Below the pieces are notes generated by a model. That model had not been told where the DNA came from and did no database searches. It saw only the letters and a list, made by a program, of their open reading frames with translations. Below, in pieces: positions 1 to 4,929 of a stretch of DNA of 5,625 nucleotides. The number at the start of each line of letters is the position of its first letter. The stretch's first letter is position 1. Both the position numbers and the translations under genes were made by a program. Source of the DNA: Frankiales bacterium (lineage in GTDB: Bacteria; Actinomycetota; Actinomycetes; Mycobacteriales; SCTD01); the NCBI GenBank assembly GCA_025965755.1, contig JAOPWI010000205.1, positions 1 to 5,625 of the forward strand, in the 5' to 3' direction.

Positions 1-447
1 GCACGCGCCGCCGGCGCTCACCACGTCGTGCGCTACCCCTCCGCCACGCTCGCTGCCGACATCCTCGCGGTCGCCCCGGACGGCGTCGACCACGTCGTCG
101 AGGTCTCCCCGGGCAAGCACGCGGCCCTGGACGTCGAGGTGCTCGCGAACCACGGCAGCATCGCTTACTACGCCAACGACGGCGGCCCGGACTTCACCGC
201 CCCGATCGTCGCGAGCTTTGCCAAGAACGTCCGCTGGCAGGGCCTGCTGCTCTACACGGTCGGCGCCGAGCCCCTGCGCCACGCCGCCGAGGACATCACC
301 GCCGCGCTGGACGACGGCGCGCTCCCGGTCGGCGAGGACGCCGGACTGCCGCTGACCTGGTTCCCGCTCGAGCAGACCGCCGCCGCGCACGACGCCGTCG
401 AGCAGGGCGTGGTCGGCAAGGTCCTCGTCCGAGTCAGCGAGGGCTGA
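1..447 (+). CDS. Zinc-binding dehydrogenase family NAD(P)H:quinone reductase, 3' part only
   Basis: The reading frame is open from the first base and ends with TGA at 445-447, giving 148 residues of the C-terminal half of a medium-chain dehydrogenase/reductase. The GTG at 28 is an internal valine codon, not a start: the frame reads ARAAGAHHVVRYPS through it, which matches the late Rossmann-fold strand of this family (A..AGA.HVV.Y). Other family traits are DGVDHVVEV around residues 34-42, a hydrophobic strand with Gly (HGSIAYYA) near 57-64, and the C-terminal pattern FPLEQTAAAHDAVEQGVVGKVLV. These suit the quinone oxidoreductase branch, which uses NAD(P)H to reduce quinones or enoyl/carbonyl compounds and usually lacks catalytic zinc. 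The catalytic N-terminal domain lies outside the window, so the substrate cannot be judged. The gene is convergent with the HNH-like gene and shows no functional link to the selenium genes. Family assignment is firm; function is general. Confidence 0.9.
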   Translation, partial: ARAAGAHHVVRYPSATLAADILAVAPDGVDHVVEVSPGKHAALDVEVLANHGSIAYYANDGGPDFTAPIVASFAKNVRWQGLLLYTVGAEPLRHAAEDITAALDDGALPVGEDAGLPLTWFPLEQTAAAHDAVEQGVVGKVLVRVSEG

Positions 448-515
448 TCTCGATCTCGCCGGAGCGCTGGGTACGACGGATTGCCCGATGGTGACGTAGA
501 GCCCGATTGGACGCA

Positions 516-540
516 CCGTCCGCCATGGCAGCGGAGACGG
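516..540 (+). terminator. Possible hairpin terminator between convergent genes
   Basis: CCGTC-CGC (516-523) can pair with GCG-GA-GACGG (531-540), giving 8 bp with a 2-nt bulge and a 7-nt loop. A second small stem, CGACC/GGTCG (543-555, loop GAC), follows directly. The hairpins sit in the 127-bp gap between two converging genes, where a bidirectional terminator is expected. There is no T-tract, which is common in GC-rich actinobacteria but makes the call weak, because such stems arise easily by chance at this GC content. Confidence 0.25.
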
Positions 541-574
541 CACGACCGACGGTCGCGCTGGACAGGCGAACCGC

Positions 575-1036
575 TCAGGCGGTCTTGAGAACCAGCAAGA
601 ACTGACCGCCCCCGGCCTCGACGGAGGTCGTGAGCGGCAGGTCTGGAGCGAACCGGGACAGGCGGTCGAGCAGCCACGTGCTCGCGGCGTCAGCGTCGTC
701 CCGGCTCGGACAGCGGGCCACGACCTCCCGTCCCCCTTTGCGGCCGAGCCTGTCGACGGTCGCGACGAGCGGCGCAGGGTCGACGACGAACAGCTCCGGC
801 GACCAGGGCACCACCGGCTTGACGGCGCCCTTCTTGGTGTTGCAGGCCCGGTGCGCGAGCCGCTCCTGGCCGATCTTCTTGCCTTTCGGCGCGACGCCGC
901 TGTCCACGCTGGGTCCCCGGTCTGCATTGACCGACGCATCGGGATCGACCGGCTCATCGCAGAGCCAGCAGCGCCAGCCGTCCTTGTCGCCGACCTCGTG
1001 CAGTGTGCTCATGACGTCACCGTAGGCGGGCGCCAT
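575..1036 (-). CDS. HNH-like treble-clef protein of unknown function, probably lacking the HNH catalytic histidine
   Basis: This is a small soluble protein of 153 residues (145 if the second Met is the start). Residues 21-26 read WRCWLC, giving a C-x2-C pair (C23, C26). Residues 61-70 read AHRACNTKKG, giving His62, Cys65 and the Asn/Lys pattern typical of the second half of an HNH/McrA-like zinc finger. Between them, PSVDSGVAPKG (42-52) aligns with the usual xDHxxP segment but has Ser46 where the metal-activating His should be. Nuclease activity is therefore doubtful, although zinc binding looks kept. The C-terminal part (about 85-153) is a mixed alpha/beta stretch that I cannot assign. Two starts are possible. 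ATG at 1036 has GAGGAA 11 nt upstream. ATG at 1012 gives MSTLHEVGDKDGW, which looks like a natural N-terminus, but has only a weak GGTGA 4 nt upstream. Third positions are a little less GC-biased at its N-terminal end than in neighbouring genes. It may be cargo of the decayed integrated element on its right or ordinary chromosome. Confidence 0.75.
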   Translation of the reverse strand: MAPAYGDVMSTLHEVGDKDGWRCWLCDEPVDPDASVNADRGPSVDSGVAPKGKKIGQERLAHRACNTKKGAVKPVVPWSPELFVVDPAPLVATVDRLGRKGGREVVARCPSRDDADAASTWLLDRLSRFAPDLPLTTSVEAGGGQFLLVLKTA

Positions 1037-1241
1037 GGCCAGGCCGGTTCCTCTGCGGTGATGTACGCGGCGCCAGCCTGTGGGACCCGCTCATCGAGGA
1101 GCGGTGGTTTCGGGCTGCCGAACGGCCAACTTCCGAGCGGTCGGTCAGCCCGCCACCCTGGCACCGTCTGTCGACACCCTGTCATCTCGCCCGCCGCCCC
1201 GACCGACGTCTGTGCTGCCGTCCTGCGCGTCGGAGACACCC
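1037..1241. other. Non-coding stretch upstream of the integrase remnant
   Basis: I see no supported gene in these 205 bases. Open frames exist only because stops are rare at this GC content, and none shows family traits or a start with a good ribosome-binding site. An excisionase or helix-turn-helix gene, often found just upstream of an integrase, was looked for and not found. The stretch contains the 5' region of the HNH-like gene (-), including GAGGAA, and the ribosome-binding site of the integrase remnant at its right end. Confidence 0.5.
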
Positions 1242-1500
1242 ATGAGGCGCAGGCAGTTCGGAGCCGGAGGCAGGCTGCCGTCCGGCCCCTGGCAGGCGCG
1301 CTACCGAACTGCCGGCGGACGTCTGGTCTCGGCGAGCAGCCGAGCTGCGGAGCCGGAACCCGGCAAGAACCGCGCCGCCGGTCCGTCGACGAATGAGGCG
1401 GGCCGGGCACTCCTCGTCCGCGGCGGCACTCGGCTACCAGCACGCCGCAACGCACCGCGAGCAGGAAATCGCGGACCGGCTCACCGAGCTGCCCACCCGC
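1242..1500 (+). pseudogene. Decayed tyrosine integrase (N- and C-terminal ends joined, core deleted)
   Basis: ATG at 1242 follows GGAGA (1232-1236) by 5 nt and opens with MRRRQFGAGGRLPSGPWQARYR, the typical Arm-DNA-binding N-terminus of actinobacterial phage/ICE integrases (FGS.RkLPSGrWQARYr.p.G). This similarity ends near 1330. From 1393, in a different frame (+1), comes MRRAGHSSSAAALGYQHA and then an REQEIADRLTEL stretch. That is the C-terminal end of the same family, with the Gly-His box (His at 1408-1410) and the nucleophilic Tyr (1435-1437). An SVDE in the third frame just before 1393 suggests a further small frameshift. The SAM-like domain and the Arg and H-x-x-R catalytic boxes, normally about 300 residues, are missing, so it cannot be active. 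It points at the 3' end of the selenocysteine tRNA 120 bp away, the classic int-att-tRNA order. The C-terminal frame runs on with no stop through the tRNA, so the original stop is lost. Confidence 0.8.
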
Positions 1501-1620
1501 GACGAGCCGCCGGCTGAATCATCCCGGTGTGGCACGCGAGTCGAACGGCCACGTGACCAGAAACGGCGGGGCACCCGGCCACAGCAGGAGGCCGACGGCA
1601 ACGGCACAGGCCAGCGCAGG

Positions 1621-1716
1621 TGGCGGAGGCGGATGGGAATCGAACCCACCAGGACCGGATACCGACCCTCACCGGTTTTGAAGACCGGGGTGCCCACCAG
1701 GAACACGTACGCCTCC
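1621..1716 (-). tRNA. selC: Selenocysteine tRNA, tRNA-Sec(UCA)
   Basis: This is a 96-nt gene read from 1716 to 1621, with CCA encoded at its 3' end. The 5' GGAGGCG pairs with CGCCTCC before the discriminator G. The anticodon arm is CCGGT-CTTCAAA-ACCGG with anticodon TCA, which reads UGA. The D-stem is 6 bp (GTGTTC/GGGCAC, 5-nt loop). The variable arm is long (GGGTCGG/CCGGTCC with TAT loop, two G-U pairs). The T-arm is GTGGG-TTCGATT-CCCAT. A 6-bp D-stem, long extra arm and extended acceptor are the defining traits of bacterial tRNA-Sec and exclude an ordinary Trp or suppressor tRNA. The eighth acceptor position is T opposite C, so the normally 8-bp acceptor stem has a mismatch next to the T-stem. 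SerRS would charge it with Ser, SelA would convert this to Sec using selenophosphate from SelD, and SelB would deliver it. A possible -10 box TAGGGT lies at 1749-1744, 27 nt upstream of the 5' end. The 3' end is the likely integration site of the decayed element. Confidence 0.97.
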
Positions 1717-1758
1717 CCGACCAGGCAGCCCGGTCGTCCGCCGACCCTACGCAGCCGT

Positions 1759-1792
1759 GTGACCCGGCCGCGGCCGGGTAGCCGCGGGTCAC
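1759..1792. repeat. Nested inverted repeat between selC and the hemerythrin gene
   Basis: ACCCGGCCGCGGCCGGGT (1762-1779) is a perfect 18-bp palindrome. The outer arms GTGACCCG (1759-1766) and CGGGTCAC (1785-1792) form a second inverted repeat that shares its left arm, so two alternative hairpins compete. The repeat lies in the 100-bp gap between divergent genes, where promoters for both selC and the hemerythrin gene must sit. An operator for a dimeric regulator is possible. A terminator is less likely because no gene ends here and no T-tract follows. Confidence 0.5.
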
Positions 1793-1816
1793 CGTCCCCG
1801 ACCCGGAGGTGCCCCC

Positions 1817-2377
1817 ATGACCACGACAGCCGACAGCGACGTGGTGGACGTGCTCACCAGCGACCACCGCGAGGCCCTGGACCTGGTCACCCAGATTCGC
1901 GAAACCACCGACGGGCCCACCCGGCGGGACCTCACCGACGCGCTGATCGCCGAGCTGGTGCGCCACTCGGTGGCCGAGGAGATGTTCGTCTACCCGGCCA
2001 TGCGCGACTCCGTGCCGGGCGGCGCGGCGGCGGTCGACCACGACACCGCCGAGCACAAGGAGCTCGAGACCCTCATGAAGGGGCTGGAGTCGACCGCTCC
2101 GGAGGACCCGGCGTTCCTCGAGGACCTCGGCCGGCTGGAGGCGGTCCTGCGCGACCACGTGCAGGACGAGGAGGGCGAGCAGTTCCCCAAGCTGCGGGCC
2201 AACCTGTCGCGCGAGCAGCTGGTCGAGCTGGCCGCCAAGGTGGAGATGGCCAAGAAGGTGGCTCCGACCAGGCCGCACCCGGCCGCGCCCAACGCCGAGC
2301 TGTTCCACAAGACGGTGGGCGCCGGCGTCGGTCTGGTGGACCGGCTGCGAGACAAGCTCAGCGGCCGCAACACCTGA
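1817..2377 (+). CDS. Hemerythrin HHE cation-binding domain protein
   Basis: This is a 186-residue soluble protein. The start is well fixed: GGAGGT (1805-1810) lies 6 nt before ATG. The N-terminal 130 residues form a hemerythrin four-helix bundle carrying the expected di-iron ligands. These are His17 (SDHREAL), His50 and Glu54 (RHSVAEEMFVYP), His80 (AEHKELE; His75 is an alternative) and His114 and Glu118 (RDHVQDEEGEQFP). The spacing H-x3-E with following YP/FP is typical of actinobacterial HHE proteins. The tail (about 140-186) is basic and unassigned. Proteins of this group bind a non-haem di-iron centre and are linked to oxygen or NO sensing, iron storage or peroxide handling; which applies here cannot be read from the sequence. 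It is divergent from selC (100 bp apart) and 60 bp upstream of selD on the same strand. A role in protecting or reporting on an oxygen-sensitive selenoenzyme is a guess from position alone. Confidence 0.92.
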   Translation: MTTTADSDVVDVLTSDHREALDLVTQIRETTDGPTRRDLTDALIAELVRHSVAEEMFVYPAMRDSVPGGAAAVDHDTAEHKELETLMKGLESTAPEDPAFLEDLGRLEAVLRDHVQDEEGEQFPKLRANLSREQLVELAAKVEMAKKVAPTRPHPAAPNAELFHKTVGAGVGLVDRLRDKLSGRNT

Positions 2378-2425
2378 CGCGCACCGGGGGCCAGTTCACG
2401 AGTCGAGGGTTCACCTCGGGGGCCG

Positions 2426-2431
2426 TACGGT
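2426..2431 (+). promoter_or_regulatory. Probable -10 box for a leaderless selD transcript
   Basis: TACGGT fits the actinobacterial -10 consensus TANNNT and occupies exactly -12 to -7 if transcription starts at the A of the selD ATG (2438). No purine-rich ribosome-binding site is present just before that ATG, while the ATG itself is well supported by alignment with SelD proteins. Both facts together suggest a leaderless mRNA. No convincing -35 box is seen, which is usual for this promoter class. Confidence 0.5.
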
Positions 2432-2437
2432 CGACGC

Positions 2438-3424
2438 ATGACGACCACAGCGGTGCGGCTGACCCAGCTGGCCAAGGGCGGCGGCTGCGCCTGCAAGATC
2501 CCCCCGGGTGAGCTCGAGGACGTCGTCCGCGGACTGGTCGGTCCGGCCAGCCCGGACCTGCTCGTCGGCCTGGACGACGGCGATGACGCGGCGGTGGTCC
2601 GCATCGACGACCGCACGGCCGTGGTCGCCACCGCCGACTTCTTCACGCCCGTCGTGGACAGCGCGTACGACTGGGGGCGGATCGCCGCGGCGAACGCGCT
2701 GTCGGACGTCTACGCGATGGGTGGGCGGCCGATCGTCGCGGTCAACCTGGTCGGCTGGCCGCGCGAGCTGCTCGGCATGGAGCTGCTCGGCGAGGTGCTG
2801 CGCGGCGGCACGGACGTCGCCCGGCTGGCCGGCTGCCACGTCGCCGGCGGCCACAGCATCGACGACCCGGAGCCCAAGTACGGCATGGCGGTCACCGGGC
2901 TGGTCGACCCGCAGCGGCTGCTGCGCAACGACGCCGCGCAGGCCGGCCTGCCGCTGTCGCTGACCAAGCCACTCGGCGTCGGCGTCCTGAACAACCGGCA
3001 CAAGGCGACCGGCGAGGTGTTCGCGCACGCCGTGGAGAGCATGGCGGGCCTGAACCGCGCGGCCAGCGAGGCCGCCGTCGCCGCCGGCGCCCGCGCGGCG
3101 ACCGACGTCACCGGCTTCGGACTGCTCGGCCACCTGTACAAGATGATGCGCGCCAGTGGCGTCACCGCCGTCGTGGACAGCGCTGCCGTCCCGTACCTGG
3201 ACGGCGCCCGCGAGGCGCTGCGGGACGGCTACGTCAGCGGCGGGACGCGGCGCAACCTGGACTGGGTCCGGGCCCACCTGTCCTCCGCGGTGGACGAGGA
3301 CGAGCTGCTGCTGCTCGCCGACGCGCAGACCAGCGGCGGGCTGCTGGTGGTCGGCGAGGTCCCCGGCGCGCCGGTCGTCGGCGAGGTCGTGGCGCGCCGG
3401 GACGCCGTCATCGAGGTGCGCTGA
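2438..3424 (+). CDS. selD: Selenophosphate synthetase (selenide, water dikinase)
   Basis: SelD makes monoselenophosphate from selenide and ATP in the cytosol, the selenium donor for Sec-tRNA synthesis. The protein has 328 residues (E. coli about 347). The N-terminus MTTTAVRLTQLAKGGGCACK aligns without gaps to E. coli SelD and fixes the ATG. Cys17, Cys19 and Lys20 have the same numbers as the E. coli residues, of which Cys17 and Lys20 are catalytic. Because residue 17 is Cys, this SelD does not itself need Sec. Metal/ATP site aspartates are seen in GDDAAVV (Asp49-Asp50), ATADFFTP (Asp67), ALSDVYAMGG (Asp90) and ATDVTGFGLLGH (Asp223). GGHSIDDPEPKYG (137-149) and ADAQTSGGLL near the C-terminus complete the AIRS/PurM-like signature. 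It lies 60 bp after the hemerythrin gene but probably has its own leaderless promoter. Its TGA stop is 2 bp from the stop of the convergent 47-aa gene. With selC about 720 bp upstream, it marks a selenocysteine-synthesis locus; selA and selB are not in the window. Confidence 0.97.
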   Translation: MTTTAVRLTQLAKGGGCACKIPPGELEDVVRGLVGPASPDLLVGLDDGDDAAVVRIDDRTAVVATADFFTPVVDSAYDWGRIAAANALSDVYAMGGRPIVAVNLVGWPRELLGMELLGEVLRGGTDVARLAGCHVAGGHSIDDPEPKYGMAVTGLVDPQRLLRNDAAQAGLPLSLTKPLGVGVLNNRHKATGEVFAHAVESMAGLNRAASEAAVAAGARAATDVTGFGLLGHLYKMMRASGVTAVVDSAAVPYLDGAREALRDGYVSGGTRRNLDWVRAHLSSAVDEDELLLLADAQTSGGLLVVGEVPGAPVVGEVVARRDAVIEVR

Positions 3425-3426
3425 CG

Positions 3427-3570
3427 CTAGGGCCGCGGGGCGCCGCCGCCCTTGCCCTTGCGCATCTGCGAGACCAGGCCCTTGAGTTTCGCCTGGTTCT
3501 GCGGCTTGCGCGCCTCGTCGAAGACCTTCTTCGCGATGCCTGCCTTGAGCAGTCCGCTGAGCATGCCCAT
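3427..3570 (-). CDS. Small basic protein of 47 residues, function unknown
   Basis: This short gene runs from ATG at 3570 to TAG at 3427-3429. A perfect AGGAGG lies 7 nt before the ATG, and 44 of 47 codons end in G or C, so it is very probably translated. The protein begins MGMLSGLLKAGIAKKVFDEA, continues RKPQNQAKLKGLVSQMRK and ends in a Gly/Lys/Pro tail. It has 8 Lys and 3 Arg against one Asp and one Glu, giving a net charge of about +9. There is no Cys and no clear membrane span. The first 20 residues could form an amphipathic helix, followed by a second helix and a flexible basic tail, suiting binding to a membrane surface, nucleic acid or a partner protein. It is the last gene of the nrfD-transporter operon (58 bp after the transporter) and meets selD tail to tail. 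I do not recognise the family. A role with the formate dehydrogenase or the transporter is inferred from position only. Confidence 0.8.
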   Translation of the reverse strand: MGMLSGLLKAGIAKKVFDEARKPQNQAKLKGLVSQMRKGKGGGAPRP

Positions 3571-3577
3571 GTCATGT

Positions 3578-3583
3578 CCTCCT
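3578..3583 (-). promoter_or_regulatory. Ribosome-binding site AGGAGG of the 47-aa gene
   Basis: AGGAGG is followed by ACATGAC and then the ATG at 3570. A decoy ATG (3575-3573) starts only 2 nt after the site, too close for initiation, and opens an unrelated frame (MTWACS...) on the strand opposite selD. The 7-nt spacing therefore selects the ATG at 3570; a third ATG at 3564 is in frame but gives 13-nt spacing. Confidence 0.8.
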
Positions 3584-3628
3584 GAGTTCGGTACGTCCTG
3601 CCAGCAGGTCTGCCCCGAGCGGGCGGGT

Positions 3629-4918
3629 CTAGCCGCCGGTGCGCGCCCGAGCTGCCGGGGCCTGCTCCCCCGCGTCGCCCGTCGCCGTGGCCCGGCCCTT
3701 GGGCGCGCGGGTGAGGAGCGGCAGCACCATGGACACCGCGGCGATGACCGCGATGGTCGTGTAGCCGCGGGTGTAGTCCTTGTCCTCGCCGATCAGGTGG
3801 GACGCGATGAGCGGCCCGACCACGCCGCCCAGGCTCCAGCCGATGATCATGAGGCCGTAGATGGCGCCGGCGTTGCGCACGCCGAAGAAGTCGCCGGCGG
3901 TGGCCGGCATGGTGCCGAACGTGCCGCCGTAGCAGAGGTAGATCACCGCCGCGAGCAGGAAGAACAGGGCCGGCTGGGAGGCGTGCGGGAGCAGCGCGAA
4001 GCAGACCGCCTGCAGGCCCAGGATCGCCACGAACGACGGCATCCGGCCGATCTTGTCCGACACGGCCGCCCAGAAGACCCGCCCGCCGCCGTTGAAGACG
4101 GCCAGCACGCCGACCGCGCTGGCGGCCGCGGTCGCGCTGTAGCCGGCGATGTCGGTCGCGCTGGCGGCCGCCTGCGAGATGAGCGCGATACCGGCGGTCA
4201 CCGACAGGGTGAGGATCGCGGCGAGCAGATACCACTGCGGCGTGCGCAGCGCCTCGCCCTGGGTGTAGTCGGTGGTGCCGGTCGCGCCGGTCCCTCCGGC
4301 CGGCGTCCACCCCGGCACGGCGTAGCCGGGCGGCGGGTTGCGGAAGAAGGCCGCGCCGGCGAGCGACATGACCAGGTAGGCGAGTCCGAGCGGCAGGAAC
4401 GCCCTCGTCGGCACGTCCGGGTTCTGGCCGATCAGGGCCTGCGCCACCGGGCTGGTCAGCACCGCGCCGAAGCCGAAGCCGCCGACCGCCAGGCCGGTGA
4501 TGAGCCCGCGCCGATCCGGGAACCACTTCTGCAGCATCGCGATCGGAACGATGTACGCCAGGCCGAGCCCGAACCCGCCGAGCACGCCGTAGCCCAGCAC
4601 CAGCAGGGGCAGGTCCTCCCGGGACCTCGCCAGCGAGGCGAGCAGGACCCCGAGCGCGTAGATGACACCGCCGACCAGCGCGACCGGGCGCGGCCCGCGC
4701 TTGTCCTGGACGCGCCCCCCGACGTACGTGCCGATGAAGATCATGCCGATGGCGACCTCGAACGGAGTCGCCGCCTCGGTCTTGCTGAGCCCGAACGGCT
4801 CCGCGTCCTGCAACGCCTTGGCGAACACGCTCCAGGCGTAGACCGCGCCGATCGAGAACTGCAGCAGCAGCGCGGCAGCCACCAGGCCCCAGCGCCCTCG
4901 GGTCGGGTTGTCCGACAT
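3629..4918 (-). CDS. MFS transporter, OFA (oxalate/formate antiporter) family
   Basis: This is a 429-residue integral membrane protein of the major facilitator superfamily with about 12 membrane segments. Features in order are a short polar N-terminus, TM1 with QFSIGAVYAWSVF (20-32), and motif A after TM2 (GGRVQDKRGPRP, 67-78). Then follow QKWFPDRRGLITGLAVGGFG (130-149), a polar central loop (about 194-227), NGGGRVFWAAVSDKIGR (276-292) and YGGTFGTMPA...DFFG (330-346). A hydrophilic tail closes the protein. These match the OFA family of OxlT and YhjX. Arg280 probably corresponds to the substrate-binding Arg272 of OxlT. The segment taken as TM11 (351-373) holds no Lys where OxlT has Lys355, so oxalate as substrate is uncertain; formate or another small carboxylate fits the neighbourhood better. 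ATG at 4918 lies 8 bp after the nrfD stop, and its ribosome-binding site (TAGGAG, 4929-4924) overlaps that stop, so the two genes are translationally coupled. The probable link is formate supply or export for the formate dehydrogenase. Confidence 0.9.
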   Translation of the reverse strand: MSDNPTRGRWGLVAAALLLQFSIGAVYAWSVFAKALQDAEPFGLSKTEAATPFEVAIGMIFIGTYVGGRVQDKRGPRPVALVGGVIYALGVLLASLARSREDLPLLVLGYGVLGGFGLGLAYIVPIAMLQKWFPDRRGLITGLAVGGFGFGAVLTSPVAQALIGQNPDVPTRAFLPLGLAYLVMSLAGAAFFRNPPPGYAVPGWTPAGGTGATGTTDYTQGEALRTPQWYLLAAILTLSVTAGIALISQAAASATDIAGYSATAAASAVGVLAVFNGGGRVFWAAVSDKIGRMPSFVAILGLQAVCFALLPHASQPALFFLLAAVIYLCYGGTFGTMPATAGDFFGVRNAGAIYGLMIIGWSLGGVVGPLIASHLIGEDKDYTRGYTTIAVIAAVSMVLPLLTRAPKGRATATGDAGEQAPAARARTGG

Positions 4919-4923
4919 GCCTG

Positions 4924-4929
4924 CTCCTA
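4924..4929 (-). promoter_or_regulatory. Ribosome-binding site of the transporter overlapping the nrfD stop codon
   Basis: TAGGAG contains both the nrfD stop (TAG) and the ribosome-binding core AGGAG, which ends 5 nt before the transporter ATG. Ribosomes finishing nrfD would sit on this site, so translation of the two membrane proteins is likely coupled and no separate promoter is expected between them. Confidence 0.8.

Noticed and set aside
1063..1240. + strand frame reading GASLWDPLIEERWFRAAERP, possibly an excisionase or protein fragment
   Set aside because: It has no start codon with a ribosome-binding site, no helix-turn-helix pattern, and the frame quickly becomes low-complexity.
1529..1552. 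gagtcgaac with GTGGC/GCCAC arms, looking like a tRNA T-loop or a copy of the tRNA 3' end (attachment-site repeat)
   Set aside because: Only the 7-9 bases of the T-loop match; the flanks do not pair as a T-stem and do not repeat the tRNA-Sec 3' end. No second att copy was found in the window.
1481..2308. 275-codon - strand open frame opposite the hemerythrin gene
   Set aside because: It is antisense to a well-supported hemerythrin gene and to selC, has low-complexity composition, and shows no family trait or ribosome-binding site.
1393..2511. Long + strand open frame of 372 codons running through the tRNA and into the hemerythrin gene and selD
   Set aside because: Only its first 35 or so codons resemble a protein (integrase C-terminus). 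The rest reads through tRNA-Sec and out of frame through two real genes; it is open only because stops are rare at this GC content.
3422..3424. TGA at the end of selD as a selenocysteine codon
   Set aside because: The protein is complete at this point by comparison with SelD, and the catalytic position 17 is an ordinary Cys. The 48 bases after the TGA do not extend the family sequence.
3408..4526. 372-codon - strand open frame overlapping the transporter and small gene
   Set aside because: It is an out-of-frame shadow of the OFA transporter, rich in Arg/Gly/Ala with no family pattern; its internal ATG at 3575 lies too close to AGGAGG to be used.
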